23,172 nt of DNA, taken from Candidatus Hodarchaeota archaeon. Its GTDB lineage: Archaea; Asgardarchaeota; Heimdallarchaeia; Hodarchaeales; YT1-057. The translations under genes were made by a program, and so were the position numbers. The stretch covers positions 1 through 23,172 of the forward strand of contig JAEOTI010000274.1 in the NCBI GenBank assembly GCA_016839955.1, written 5' to 3'. Under the pieces are notes generated by a model that saw only the letters and a program-made list of their open reading frames with translations, searched no databases and had not been told where the DNA came from. Each line of letters begins with the position of its first letter. The stretch's first letter is position 1. Positions 1-8,317 of the stretch are shown one piece after another.

Positions 1-134
1 ATCCGTCTTTTTCACAATAATGATAGTAAATAATAGATTAGTAATTCTTGGGTCGTATAATTAGAATGGATTCATTACTCCCCAATGCTTTTAGAAATAT
101 AAGAAAAAATGAAACAAAACGAGATCAGGGTCTA

Positions 135-152
135 GCTAACGAAAGCGTTAGC
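135..152. repeat. Perfect 7-bp inverted repeat (hairpin)
   Basis: GCTAACG at 135-141 and its exact reverse complement CGTTAGC at 146-152 are separated by a 4-nt loop AAAG. It lies in a stretch without a convincing gene. No T-run follows on either strand, so a terminator role is not obvious. Confidence 0.5.
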
Positions 153-245
153 CTTTCCTTTGAAGCACGTATTTTGGAAGATAAAATCTCTGTTACTCCT
201 ACTTTTACCTTTTGTCAATCAAATTGTGATCAAACAGAAGATTTT

Positions 246-273
246 AAGTCGCCTATAGAGTTACAGGCGACTT
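246..273. terminator. Perfect 9-bp hairpin downstream of the membrane-protein gene
   Basis: AAGTCGCCT (246-254) pairs perfectly with AGGCGACTT (265-273) across a 10-nt loop. It begins 17 nt beyond the stop codon of the minus-strand membrane protein at 291, where a 3'-end structure is expected. On the minus strand it is not followed by a clear T-run, so it may be an RNA 3'-end stabiliser rather than a terminator. On the plus strand the following CTCTGATGAACTTTTC is only mildly T-rich. Confidence 0.45.
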
Positions 274-290
274 CTCTGATGAACTTTTCT

Positions 291-1316
291 TCATGAAGGT
301 GGTTCAAAAGAATCCGATTTTGTTTCTAGTCTCGCTGTAGCTTCTTCTAATTTTTGAAATTTAAATGTCCCAAATGGTACACCTTCATTCTTTAGTCCAA
401 TTCTAAGATAGTTCACTAAAGCACCGTGAAATAGATTCATATAAAAGAACAGTAGTAAAATCATACCAGGTAAGAGAATAAAAGCCAATATAATTAGTAT
501 CATGATCTGTAATAAAAGAAATTGAGTAAACCCTACCTCTTCTTCTTGCCACTCATTTGAATATGTCACCATCCATGCTGCTACGGCGGCTAATGATCCC
601 CACCCTGCAATATTGTTAAAAATGTTCTTTAGAGATTCTCCAACATTATTTACTACAAGAATTTCTCCAGTTGAGTCCACAACATATCTCTTCACTTCAG
701 CATCTGACATTCCCCAAATAAGTGGATAGAAAAATAGTAGTGCTAATATTGGAATTATAAACCCAAATAAAACTACTGTTAACATTAAAGCTTCCATTCC
801 AATTGTACTAGTACCTTCTGGTGTAGAAGACTGCTTCCACTCATCTATTATATCAGGGAAACGCCAATTAATGAATTCAAAAACCATTGCAGCAGACAAC
901 GCACAAAGAAAGGCTGGAGGTAGAATTAAATCCCATTTCCGACTCCAGAAAAATCTTCGGGTGGCTTTTACAGTTGAAAGATCTACAGTGTTAGAATTCT
1001 GTTCTATCATCCATTGTCCTTCAATTTCTTCTCCAAGAAAGAAAGTACCCCTCTCTATTATTTTCCCGAATTTTCCTCTAATTAATGATGTGGTGTAGAG
1101 AGTATAACGAGGTATAATAGTATTGATGACGCGTGCAACAGGTGATACGTGATATAGGAGTATAAAGACAACTGCAATTAAATAAGGAATCATAACAACA
1201 ATTAGGTTTGGATTGATTAAACTTGGAATCAATGCTAAGAAAAATGTGAATAAAATAACAATAATTTTAACTCTCCTTGGAGAAGGTATTGTTTGAAGAA
1301 TGGGTTGTTCACTCAT
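291..1316 (-). CDS. Polytopic membrane protein of unknown function
   Basis: An integral membrane protein with about six hydrophobic helices. Numbering from the upstream Met (1343), they fall near residues 26-44, 47-65, 142-160, 186-211, 241-262 and 275-310. A soluble loop of about 75 residues lies between helices 2 and 3 and a charged stretch follows helix 6. I do not recognise the family and see no transporter or enzyme motif. Two starts are possible: ATG 1343, or ATG 1316, which gives an N-terminus MSEQPILQT. Neither has a clear Shine-Dalgarno; I prefer 1316 because the nine extra residues look non-conserved in character. The gene stands alone, divergent from the histone-fold gene, with a perfect hairpin just past its stop. 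Membrane location is well supported; function is open. Confidence 0.8.
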   Translation of the reverse strand: MSEQPILQTIPSPRRVKIIVILFTFFLALIPSLINPNLIVVMIPYLIAVVFILLYHVSPVARVINTIIPRYTLYTTSLIRGKFGKIIERGTFFLGEEIEGQWMIEQNSNTVDLSTVKATRRFFWSRKWDLILPPAFLCALSAAMVFEFINWRFPDIIDEWKQSSTPEGTSTIGMEALMLTVVLFGFIIPILALLFFYPLIWGMSDAEVKRYVVDSTGEILVVNNVGESLKNIFNNIAGWGSLAAVAAWMVTYSNEWQEEEVGFTQFLLLQIMILIILAFILLPGMILLLFFYMNLFHGALVNYLRIGLKNEGVPFGTFKFQKLEEATARLETKSDSFEPPS

Positions 1317-1343
1317 ATTCTGTACCACATATCTAAATTTCAA

Positions 1344-1664
1344 ATAATCTGATTTTTAAACTGTATAACAACAAATTAGTCAATAAACCTAAAGTAAATT
1401 TCATCATTTTACCCTTGTTTTATTATTTTTCTATCTAGATTCGGATTGAAACCCAATTTTTTTATTTTTCTATCTAAATTAAGGTTTGAGGAAGCTAAGA
1501 TCAAAGAGAAGGTTTAAAAAAATTAAAAATCTTACTATTTCTCGTTACAGCAGAGTTAATTATTAACTAATGATAAATAGGATAATTATTGAAGCTTCAA
1601 GCAAGGCTTAACAAAAAAAAAAGAGAGGATTATACTAAATCCTATATTTAGGTTGTAGCGTTTT
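1344..1664. other. AT-rich divergent intergenic region
   Basis: About 320 bp between the divergent membrane-protein and histone-fold genes. It contains an imperfect 19-bp direct repeat (1423-1441 and 1462-1480) and long A and T runs. TATA-like stretches lie at about 1630-1640 and 1642-1650, just upstream of the ATG at 1665; the former fits a transcript with a very short leader. I see no RNA gene here. Confidence 0.5.
1423..1480. repeat. 19-bp imperfect direct repeat, 39-bp period
   Basis: TTATTTTTCTATCTAGATT at 1423-1441 recurs as TTATTTTTCTATCTAAATT at 1462-1480 (18 of 19 identical; starts 39 bp apart). It lies mid-way between two divergent genes, where a regulator site could act on either. 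AT-richness makes a chance match of part of it possible, but the CTATCTA core is not simple sequence. Confidence 0.45.
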
Positions 1665-2447
1665 ATGTTCGGACAATCAAGGGTCCGTAAACTCTTAACG
1701 GATCAGGGAGCCCAACGAGTTCAGAAGCTCGCAGTGGAAGCTCTAAATGAAGAAATTGTCCGATTTGGAAAGGTAATTATTCAGATAGCCCTGAAGGATA
1801 TGGAAAAAAACAATCGGCAGACGTTTCAAGAGGAAGACATTGATGTAGCTCTTACTAAATATAAATCAGGGGATTATGAAGTCGAAAAGGAATTTAATCC
1901 CTTTTTTCACCATATTTGGCTCTTAGACGAAGATTCTGGAATGCCATTGTTATCAAGAAGTTTTTCAGGCTTAAAATTTGATGATACTGTCTTCTCAGGT
2001 CTTTTATTAGGCATTGTTAATCTGATGCGTGAAGCAACAGGAAGGGAATTACGACATCTTGTTTTAGGAGATTTAACAATACATCTACGAAAGTTTAATT
2101 CCATTCTTATCGCCTCAATATGCGATTCGGATGATGATATTGCTATCGACAGATTAACGGCCATGATTGGCTTGGATTTCATTTCCAGATACAAGGATGA
2201 ATTACATGAACGAGTAAAGGATATGGAGATTTTTAGAGAGTTTGAATCAACTTTGGAACAAGCTGTAACCTCTTCAGGAATGGAATTACCAACTCAAGTA
2301 GCAATAGAAGCTAGTTCCCCAATTGAAGCAGCAACACTCTCTCGCGAGTCGATAGAAGATATTGTTACCGGAGCAGCTTTAAGAGAAGATTTACAGTCCG
2401 CACTAAAATTACTCAGAGAACATCCCGTATTTAAGAAAAAAGAATGA
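1665..2447 (+). CDS. Histone-fold protein fused to a longin/roadblock-like domain
   Basis: A 260-residue protein with at least two domains. Residues about 5-66 look like a histone fold: a short helix (VRKLLTDQGAQ), a long central helix (about 19-46) and a third helix after TFQEEDID, ending in VALTKY. Residues about 80-200 have the alternating pattern of longin/roadblock (profilin-like) domains: a first strand IWLLDEDSGMPLL, a helix with SGLLLGIVNLMREATG, strands around LVLGDLTIHL and ILIASICD, and a final long helix. The last 60 residues are polar and helical. Archaeal histones are usually about 65-70 residues, so this is far from a standard chromatin histone. It starts a run of closely spaced plus-strand genes. 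The histone-fold call is fairly firm from pattern; the longin-like call is inference from the strand/helix order. Confidence 0.65.
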   Translation: MFGQSRVRKLLTDQGAQRVQKLAVEALNEEIVRFGKVIIQIALKDMEKNNRQTFQEEDIDVALTKYKSGDYEVEKEFNPFFHHIWLLDEDSGMPLLSRSFSGLKFDDTVFSGLLLGIVNLMREATGRELRHLVLGDLTIHLRKFNSILIASICDSDDDIAIDRLTAMIGLDFISRYKDELHERVKDMEIFREFESTLEQAVTSSGMELPTQVAIEASSPIEAATLSRESIEDIVTGAALREDLQSALKLLREHPVFKKKE

Positions 2448-2465
2448 TATAGTCGGTGTACACTT

Positions 2466-3068
2466 TTGGAAAAAAGTGAATTCTCAAAAGATCTTGTTCG
2501 GCCCTCCAAAGCAATTCGATCCGTCGAAAAAATTGCAGAGATGCAAGAGAAACAAGAAGCAATTAATAGTCTTTCAAGCGTTTTACAAAATGAAATAGAT
2601 GTAATCGCTCGTTCTCTAGCAGTTGAAACTCTTAGTAAGTATGATGACGAGGAGAAGGTTTCTCAGATCTTATCTGAAGTGTTACAAGATCATTCAGCAG
2701 GTACACTCGTAAGATGCTCTGCCTCTCGGGCTTTAGGTGTTGTAGGTGGTAAGATTGCCCGAAAAGCTCTTGAAGAATCTCTCAAATCTAATGATACACA
2801 CCCTTTAGTTTTAGCAACCAGTATAAAATCATTAGGTGTGCTTAAAGATCCGCAAGTGACCAACTCACTAAGTGATATTTTTTCGACGTTAGATGATCCA
2901 CGATGTCCCCCCTATCTATTAAGGACTTATGCTGCTGAAGCTCTAGGAGAAATAGGATCGAACGATGGAATACCAATACTAGAAAAAATCAAACAATCTG
3001 ATTCCCATAGCAGTGTTCGTGAAGCAGCAACGAAAGCATTAGATCAGATCACAGAAAAAAATAGGTAA
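2466..3068 (+). CDS. HEAT-repeat protein (PBS-lyase-like repeats)
   Basis: A 200-residue all-helical repeat protein. HEAT-like units can be seen at about residues 45-75, 80-110, 113-142 and 150-180, with a partial one at 183-195; the clearest cores are VRCSASRALGVVGG, LRTYAAEALGEIGS and VREAATKALDQI. Such repeats act as protein-binding scaffolds; no catalytic site is visible. The TTG start at 2466 is supported by GGTG at 2455-2458, seven bases upstream, and by the close 18-nt gap to the preceding gene. The stop is followed within 10 nt by the acyl-CoA synthetase start, so co-transcription is likely. The most likely partner is the adjacent histone-fold/longin protein or the synthetase, but this is inference from position only. 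Confidence 0.8.
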   Translation: MEKSEFSKDLVRPSKAIRSVEKIAEMQEKQEAINSLSSVLQNEIDVIARSLAVETLSKYDDEEKVSQILSEVLQDHSAGTLVRCSASRALGVVGGKIARKALEESLKSNDTHPLVLATSIKSLGVLKDPQVTNSLSDIFSTLDDPRCPPYLLRTYAAEALGEIGSNDGIPILEKIKQSDSHSSVREAATKALDQITEKNR

Positions 3069-3078
3069 TTTGATTAAA

Positions 3079-5211
3079 ATGTCAGATCTGCAAACCCTTT
3101 TCGCTCCAAATAGTATTGCTGTCATTGGGGCGACTGATGCGGTAGGCAAGGTTGGTTATGCTGTTCTTTCAAATCTGAAAGGATTCTCTGAAGCAGGAGG
3201 AATTGTTTACCCTATTAATCCAAAAAAAGATTCACTTCTGGGCTATCCAGCATTCAAATCTATTCTGGATGTTCCTGAGGAAGTTGATGTAGCAGTCTTT
3301 TGTATTCCTGCTAGATTTGTCATTGACATAATAAAGGAATGTGCACAAAAAAGAGTAAAATTTGTTATCTCAATAACTGCAGGATTTAAAGAAATTGGAC
3401 CTGAAGGTGCCCGATTAGAACGTGAAATGCTTCAAATAGCCCATGAAAACGGAATTCGAATTGTAGGGCCCAATGTTCTAGGAGTTATGAGTACAGGCAA
3501 TCCACCCATGAATGCTACATTTGCAGCAGATTTCCCAAATAAAGGAATCTTCGGATTTATGTCCCAATCAGGAGCAATGTTGATTGGGCTCCTTGATTGG
3601 GCACAAAAACGGAATGTTGGCTTTTCCAAGATAATTTCAATAGGTAATAAAGCAGACCTTGATGAATCAGACTTTATTTCTTATTTAGCTGAAGATCCTG
3701 ACACTAAAGTTATATTAGCATATCTTGAAGACATCAAAAGAGGACCAGAATTTCTCAGAACAGCAAGAAGGACAAAAAAACCGATTTTAGTTCTAAAATC
3801 CGGTTTTAGTAGTGCAGGAGCACGAGCAGCTAGCTCTCACACTGGTTCTTTAGCTGGAAACCGTACAGCGTATGAGGTAGCTTTCGAAAGAGCGGGAATA
3901 TTACTTGTAGATGGTGTGGGAGACCTCTTTCAATTAGCAAAGGCATTCCAACAACCTCCTTTAAAAGGACAAAACATCGCAGTATTAAGTAATGCAGGCG
4001 GTCTTGTGATTACCAGTGCTGATTCAATTGAAAAATATGGTCATGGCTTACGAACAGAACCCCTACTGACAGAAACAATCAAAAGACTTGAAGAAGCCTT
4101 CCCACGAGAAGCAGCAGTAACGAACCCCGTTGACATTTTAGGAACGGCTCGTGGTGATGATTTCAAACGTGCACTTGACATCATTTCAAAAGATGAAAGT
4201 GTAGGCGGCATCCTTGTAGCGTTTTGTATGGCAGCAACTTCACAACCCATGGAAACCGCTAAAGCCATTATTGAAACCAGCGAAAATACTGATATTCCAA
4301 TTATCGCGGCATTTATTGGTGGGCCAATGCTTGAAGAGGCTTCTTCATACTTAGAACAACATAATATTCCGGTTTTTGATTTTCCTGATCCTGCAGCTAA
4401 AGCTTTAGGTGGAATGAATCGATTTTTAGAACTTCAAAGAGTAAAGGGGATTTCTGAGACAACATTTGTAGATTTTGATCAATCAATGGTTGAAGAAGTA
4501 CTAGATGTCGTCCGAAAGGATAACCGTGTAGTATTATTGGGTTCCGAAGCAATTCAAGTAGCATCAGCATTTGGAATTACTACGCCTCCAACGAAATTAG
4601 CCACCACACCAGAACAAGCAGCCTCAATTGCTGAAGAATTTGGTATGCCAGTTGTTCTAAAAATAGCATCACCAGATTTACTTCATAAGACGGATTTTGG
4701 TGGAGTGGAATTAAATTTATCAACAAAAGAAGATATTAAAGCAGCCTATAGTCGAATTGTAACTGGTGCACAATCTTTTATGTCAGATGCACGGATTTAT
4801 GGTTGTGATGTACAAAAACAAGCTCCAAAACCAGTCGCTGAATTATTTGTTGGTATGGCATTAGATCCTGTCTTTGGACCGATGATTGCTTTTGGTTTGG
4901 GCGGAATATTTGTCGAAGTTATTCGAGACGTTTCCTTTGCATTAGCACCCTTATCATTACGGGATGCAAGGAAACTTATTACATCAATTAAAGCTTATTC
5001 TATCATACGAGGAGTAAGAGGTCAACCTCCAGTCGACATGACCTCATTAGAGGAGACTCTCTTGAGGCTGTCTGCTTTAGTAACAACACTACCTGTGGTG
5101 GAACTAGACATTAATCCATTGTTTGGTTATTCCACTGAAGTCAATGCACTTGATGTTAAAATTACACTTCATTCATCCTTTTTAAAGAAAGGAGAGACGA
5201 AAAATGACTAG
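3079..5211 (+). CDS. acd: ADP-forming acyl-CoA synthetase, fused alpha-beta type
   Basis: Acetate/acyl-CoA ligase of the NDP-forming family, which converts acyl-CoA, ADP and phosphate to acid, ATP and CoA and is the main substrate-level ATP source of many fermenting archaea. Domains, counted from the TTG at 3070: CoA-binding Rossmann domain about 10-135 (SIAVIGATD), CoA-ligase domain about 155-290 with the phospho-histidine in SSHTGS (H257), second ligase domain about 300-460, and ATP-grasp about 485-705 with SPDLLHKTDFGG. Length (about 710) is typical of the single-chain form. I prefer ATG 3079 to TTG 3070 because AGGT at 3063-3066 is too close to the latter. The 3' end overlaps the next gene by 8 nt. 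Substrate range (acetate, branched or aryl acids) cannot be told from sequence. Confidence 0.93.
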   Translation: MSDLQTLFAPNSIAVIGATDAVGKVGYAVLSNLKGFSEAGGIVYPINPKKDSLLGYPAFKSILDVPEEVDVAVFCIPARFVIDIIKECAQKRVKFVISITAGFKEIGPEGARLEREMLQIAHENGIRIVGPNVLGVMSTGNPPMNATFAADFPNKGIFGFMSQSGAMLIGLLDWAQKRNVGFSKIISIGNKADLDESDFISYLAEDPDTKVILAYLEDIKRGPEFLRTARRTKKPILVLKSGFSSAGARAASSHTGSLAGNRTAYEVAFERAGILLVDGVGDLFQLAKAFQQPPLKGQNIAVLSNAGGLVITSADSIEKYGHGLRTEPLLTETIKRLEEAFPREAAVTNPVDILGTARGDDFKRALDIISKDESVGGILVAFCMAATSQPMETAKAIIETSENTDIPIIAAFIGGPMLEEASSYLEQHNIPVFDFPDPAAKALGGMNRFLELQRVKGISETTFVDFDQSMVEEVLDVVRKDNRVVLLGSEAIQVASAFGITTPPTKLATTPEQAASIAEEFGMPVVLKIASPDLLHKTDFGGVELNLSTKEDIKAAYSRIVTGAQSFMSDARIYGCDVQKQAPKPVAELFVGMALDPVFGPMIAFGLGGIFVEVIRDVSFALAPLSLRDARKLITSIKAYSIIRGVRGQPPVDMTSLEETLLRLSALVTTLPVVELDINPLFGYSTEVNALDVKITLHSSFLKKGETKND

Positions 5212-6286
5212 AAGTATATATTTTACCTCAGGCCAGACCGGCACTGGAAAAACAACATTAGCTTTAGCCTTGGCATTACGATTAAAAGAAGAAGGACATA
5301 ATGTAGGCTATTTTAAACCCTTTGGTTGGGCTGTACGTGGTCAGGCCACTGGAAAGGTAGACATAGATCGTGATGCGGATTTTTTCAAAGAAATTCTTGA
5401 AATGAAGGAAGATCGATCTATAATTCAACCAATTTCTACTGGACTCGGTTTTATGGAAGCTGCAATTGAACAAAGAGGTGATTTCCAAGATAAAATATTT
5501 GCAGCTTTCCGAGAATTAGCAGGCGCTTATGATTTCCTTATTATAGAAGGTGTTCAAGGAATAGGATTTCTAGAATTTGTAAAATTTTCTGCCCCACGAT
5601 TGGCAACGATATTTAGTAGCGATCTTATATATATAGAAAGAGCAGATATTGCTCGAACGATTGATAATACAATTCGTGACGTTAACTTTGCTACGCGTCT
5701 TGGTGCAAATGTTCCAGGTGTTATAATCACAACTGTTCCCCCACATGCTGTTGACCTCTTTAAAGGCCAATTCAGTGATCTTCTAACTGCATATTCAATA
5801 AACATCTATGGAATTATCCCTGTTGCTCCTTCAACAGCTCTTGCGCCCCGTGCAAAAGAAGTTGCGGAATGGTTGAATGGGGAAATTCTAGTAGATGCAG
5901 GTTTAGACAAAGAGATTACTCATTTGAGCGTTGGAGCTATGACACCAGAACAGGCGCTGAGATATTTTCGACGACACACGGGGAAAGCAGTAATTACGGG
6001 GGGAGATCGAACTGATATCTGTCTTGCGGCCCTTGAGACGGATACTAATTGTTTGATATTGACTGGAAACATTTATCCCAGTGTCACTGTCTTAACTAAA
6101 GCAGAAGAAAAGAATGTGCCGGTTATATTGGTCCCTCATGACACCCTTTCTACTGTTAGACAGTACGAGAAAGCTGAAGCTATAGGGACAGACCATCCTC
6201 GTAATTTGGAACAAGCCAAAAATCTCACGAAGTTCCTCTCAGAACATGTAGACTTTGATGCAATTATTAAACTTCTAAACCAATAA
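5204..6286 (+). CDS. BioD-like P-loop / DRTGG-domain protein
   Basis: Two domains. Residues 1-230 form a P-loop NTPase of the dethiobiotin-synthetase/cobyrinate-synthase type, with Walker A GQTGTGKTT at 10-18 and a glutamate-containing strand FLIIEGVQG at 111-119. Residues about 245-330 form a DRTGG domain with GGDRTDI at 266-272. The same two domains make up the N-terminal, non-catalytic part of long bacterial phosphotransacetylases; the acetyltransferase domain is absent here. Start ATG 5204 follows GGAGA (5191-5195) and overlaps the acyl-CoA synthetase stop, so the two are translationally coupled. A regulatory or sensory role in acyl-CoA/acetate metabolism is a reasonable inference; true biotin or cobalamin synthesis is unlikely because no other gene of those pathways is nearby. 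Confidence 0.85.
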   Translation: MTRSIYFTSGQTGTGKTTLALALALRLKEEGHNVGYFKPFGWAVRGQATGKVDIDRDADFFKEILEMKEDRSIIQPISTGLGFMEAAIEQRGDFQDKIFAAFRELAGAYDFLIIEGVQGIGFLEFVKFSAPRLATIFSSDLIYIERADIARTIDNTIRDVNFATRLGANVPGVIITTVPPHAVDLFKGQFSDLLTAYSINIYGIIPVAPSTALAPRAKEVAEWLNGEILVDAGLDKEITHLSVGAMTPEQALRYFRRHTGKAVITGGDRTDICLAALETDTNCLILTGNIYPSVTVLTKAEEKNVPVILVPHDTLSTVRQYEKAEAIGTDHPRNLEQAKNLTKFLSEHVDFDAIIKLLNQ

Positions 6287-6344
6287 TCCCTTCTTTAGGG
6301 CAATTTATACACTTGCACTTATTGATCTTATTCGAGTGATAATC

Positions 6345-7445
6345 ATGGATACTCAACGAGAGAATTTCAATCGATTCCAGCAACTCTTGCAAGAAAAAGG
6401 GATCGAACTTAGTTTCTTAGTTCCAAGTCCTAATTTCTTCTACCTAACCGGGATCGAAATGGAGCCTTTAGAAAGATTAACAGCAATAATTGTACCCGCT
6501 AAAGGTGACCCATCTATTGTCTGCCCAAGTTTTGAAGAAGCTCGACTTCGTAAGCTCACATGGATTGACAATTTTTTACCCTGGGAAGAAGATGATGATC
6601 CTTATAATCTTGTTTCCTCAGAAATTAAAGACACTCCTTCAGAAAAACTTGGTATTGACGGATCTGTTTCTTTTGAAATTTGTATGAGATTAAAAAAGCT
6701 CGGAATTAACTTGATGACTGCTAAACCAATATCCGACCTTCTTGGGAGATTAAGAATTCACAAAACAAACACTGAACTAAATTTGATGAGAAAAGCCTCT
6801 GAAATAATCAGTAAGGCAATACAAACGGGACACAATAATATTTCAGTAGGTATGAGTGAAATGGAACTTCGTTCTATTATAGAACAGACCATTTACTCCA
6901 ATGGTGGTATTCCCAATCATGTTTTAGTACAATTTGGTAAAAACTCTTCATATCCTCATCAAGATACAACTAATAATACATGTAAACAAAATGATGTCGT
7001 TCTAATTGACATTGTTGCGAAATATGAAGGATATTGTAGTGATGTGACGCGGATGGCAGTTTTTGGTCCCGCTTCTAAGGAACAGAAGCAACTATATGCG
7101 GTCCTTCAGAAAAGCCAGAGAGCAGCAAGGGAATTTACAAAAATAGGAGTTTTAACTTCAGAAATAGATCGTGTCGCCCGTAATTCTATGGATAAGGGAC
7201 CTGAAAAATATAGTCAGTATTTCATTCATCGATTAGGCCATGGTATTGGAATAGAAGCTCACGAACCCCCTTACATAGTTGCAGGAGCCCAAATTCTTCT
7301 AGAACATGGAAACACTCACACAATCGAACCAGGATTATACTTTGAAGGAAAATTTGGATTTCGAATTGAAGACACTGTAGCTATTGCAACTGAAGGAGTA
7401 GACGTTTTAACAAATCAATTAATACGGGAATTAATTGAAATTTAA
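6345..7445 (+). CDS. pepQ: M24 family metallopeptidase (Xaa-Pro dipeptidase/aminopeptidase type)
   Basis: Cytosolic peptidase that removes or splits Xaa-Pro peptides. The N-terminal creatinase-like domain is about residues 5-135 and the pita-bread catalytic domain about 140-366. All five metal ligands are visible, numbered from ATG 6345: D222 (VLIDIVA), D233 (YCSDVTR), H299 (LGHGIG), E328 (TIEPGLY) and E342 (FRIEDTV). Length of 366 is normal for the family. The frame could start at GTG 6336, but that GTG lies within GAGTGATAATC, which looks like the ribosome binding site for ATG 6345. It follows the preceding gene by 58 nt with a small CCCT/AGGG hairpin between, so it may have its own promoter. 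Distinction between PepQ and PepP-type specificity is not possible here. Confidence 0.92.
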   Translation: MDTQRENFNRFQQLLQEKGIELSFLVPSPNFFYLTGIEMEPLERLTAIIVPAKGDPSIVCPSFEEARLRKLTWIDNFLPWEEDDDPYNLVSSEIKDTPSEKLGIDGSVSFEICMRLKKLGINLMTAKPISDLLGRLRIHKTNTELNLMRKASEIISKAIQTGHNNISVGMSEMELRSIIEQTIYSNGGIPNHVLVQFGKNSSYPHQDTTNNTCKQNDVVLIDIVAKYEGYCSDVTRMAVFGPASKEQKQLYAVLQKSQRAAREFTKIGVLTSEIDRVARNSMDKGPEKYSQYFIHRLGHGIGIEAHEPPYIVAGAQILLEHGNTHTIEPGLYFEGKFGFRIEDTVAIATEGVDVLTNQLIRELIEI

Positions 7446-7525
7446 CTAATTTCCCTCATTCCTCTGAATCCTAAATTTGTCAATAATTGTCTCCCTAAAA
7501 TCTCTCACTCAAACAAACTCAAATA

Positions 7526-8101
7526 TTATTTTGATTGTGCTGAAATTACGAGATTCTGAGTTAATCCAGTAAATACCTTTTCTACATTGTTACCTGTTTT
7601 TGCTGAAGTTGAAAACTGAAGAACTGCTCTGAATTCCTTAGCTACACTTTCAAGATCAGAATTAGCATCTTTAATTTCGGAATTTGACTCTAATAAATCA
7701 GCTTTGTTTGCTAAAACTACAATTTGGGCTTGTGGAATTCGATTTTGTACATCAATGTACCAAGAACTAAGGTTTTCGTAACTTCGAGGATCTTTTACAT
7801 CCCATACTAAGATACAACCTGCTGCTCCTTGATAAAAGTGTTCCTTTACTTGTGTATGTCGCATATGTCCTGCTAAATCCCAAATTTGGAGTAAAACTCT
7901 TAGAGAATTGGAATATTTTTCCGAATCGATGGTTTTAGAAATAATATTCAATCGCTTAACAAGAAAATTTGCCCCTAATGTTTGTGCATAGTCGCCTGCT
8001 GAAAAAATGTTTTTTAGATACCGCAGAATGAGACTTGTTTTCCCAACTCGGGGCTCACCAAGTACCACTAGCTTGAAGAGATACTCATAATTGAGGTTCA
8101 T
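7526..8101 (-). CDS. Ras/Rab-like small GTPase
   Basis: A 191-residue Ras-superfamily GTPase, the kind of eukaryote-like switch that is abundant in Asgard archaea. G1 GEPRVGKT at 15-22, G2 threonine T41, G3 WDLAGH at 74-79, G4 NKAD at 132-135 and G5 TSAK at 165-168 are all present. Two oddities: the catalytic glutamine position of G3 (WDTAGQ in Ras) is histidine, as in Rap/other atypical members where this lowers intrinsic hydrolysis, and there is an insertion of about 12-15 residues at about 53-67 between strands 2 and 3. There is no C-terminal cysteine for prenylation, so any membrane attachment would need a partner. It converges on the M24 peptidase gene and is divergent from a TPR protein gene. 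Confidence 0.93.
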   Translation of the reverse strand: MNLNYEYLFKLVVLGEPRVGKTSLILRYLKNIFSAGDYAQTLGANFLVKRLNIISKTIDSEKYSNSLRVLLQIWDLAGHMRHTQVKEHFYQGAAGCILVWDVKDPRSYENLSSWYIDVQNRIPQAQIVVLANKADLLESNSEIKDANSDLESVAKEFRAVLQFSTSAKTGNNVEKVFTGLTQNLVISAQSK

Positions 8102-8317
8102 AACTAAAACCGGAAGAGATCCTTTAATGTTTGAAAACGTAGCTCGTTAGGTCATAATTGGTTGAAATATAAGCAGACGAACTTATAAACTCAAACTAGT
8201 TAATTAATCATTTCATATCTATACTTTTATTTTGAAAATTCCTTTTTATTAGATTTTATTTTTTGAAAATTTAATAACATTAATCAAAATAGTACAAAAG
8301 ACTGGAAAAGAAATTTC

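Larger units (their letters stand above)
1..290. other. Left-edge region without a convincing gene
   Basis: A possible plus-strand reading frame of 82 codons (TTG at 48, stop at 296) covers most of this stretch, but it resembles no family I know, contains both perfect hairpins and overlaps the end of the membrane-protein gene by 6 nt. I do not call it. A frame from base 2 is open to a TAG at 62-64 and could be the last codons of a gene cut off by the window edge, but it is too short to judge. Confidence 0.4.

Noticed and set aside
48..296. 82-codon plus-strand frame starting at TTG 48
   Set aside because: No family resemblance, contains two perfect hairpins, overlaps the end of the membrane-protein gene, and has no ribosome binding site.
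871..1098. Plus-strand frame opposite the membrane-protein gene
   Set aside because: It is a shadow of the minus-strand coding sequence, with no ribosome binding site or recognisable product. The same applies to other antisense and out-of-frame stretches, for example 1907-2194, 3432-3629, 4041-4268, 5554-5805 and 15127-15318.
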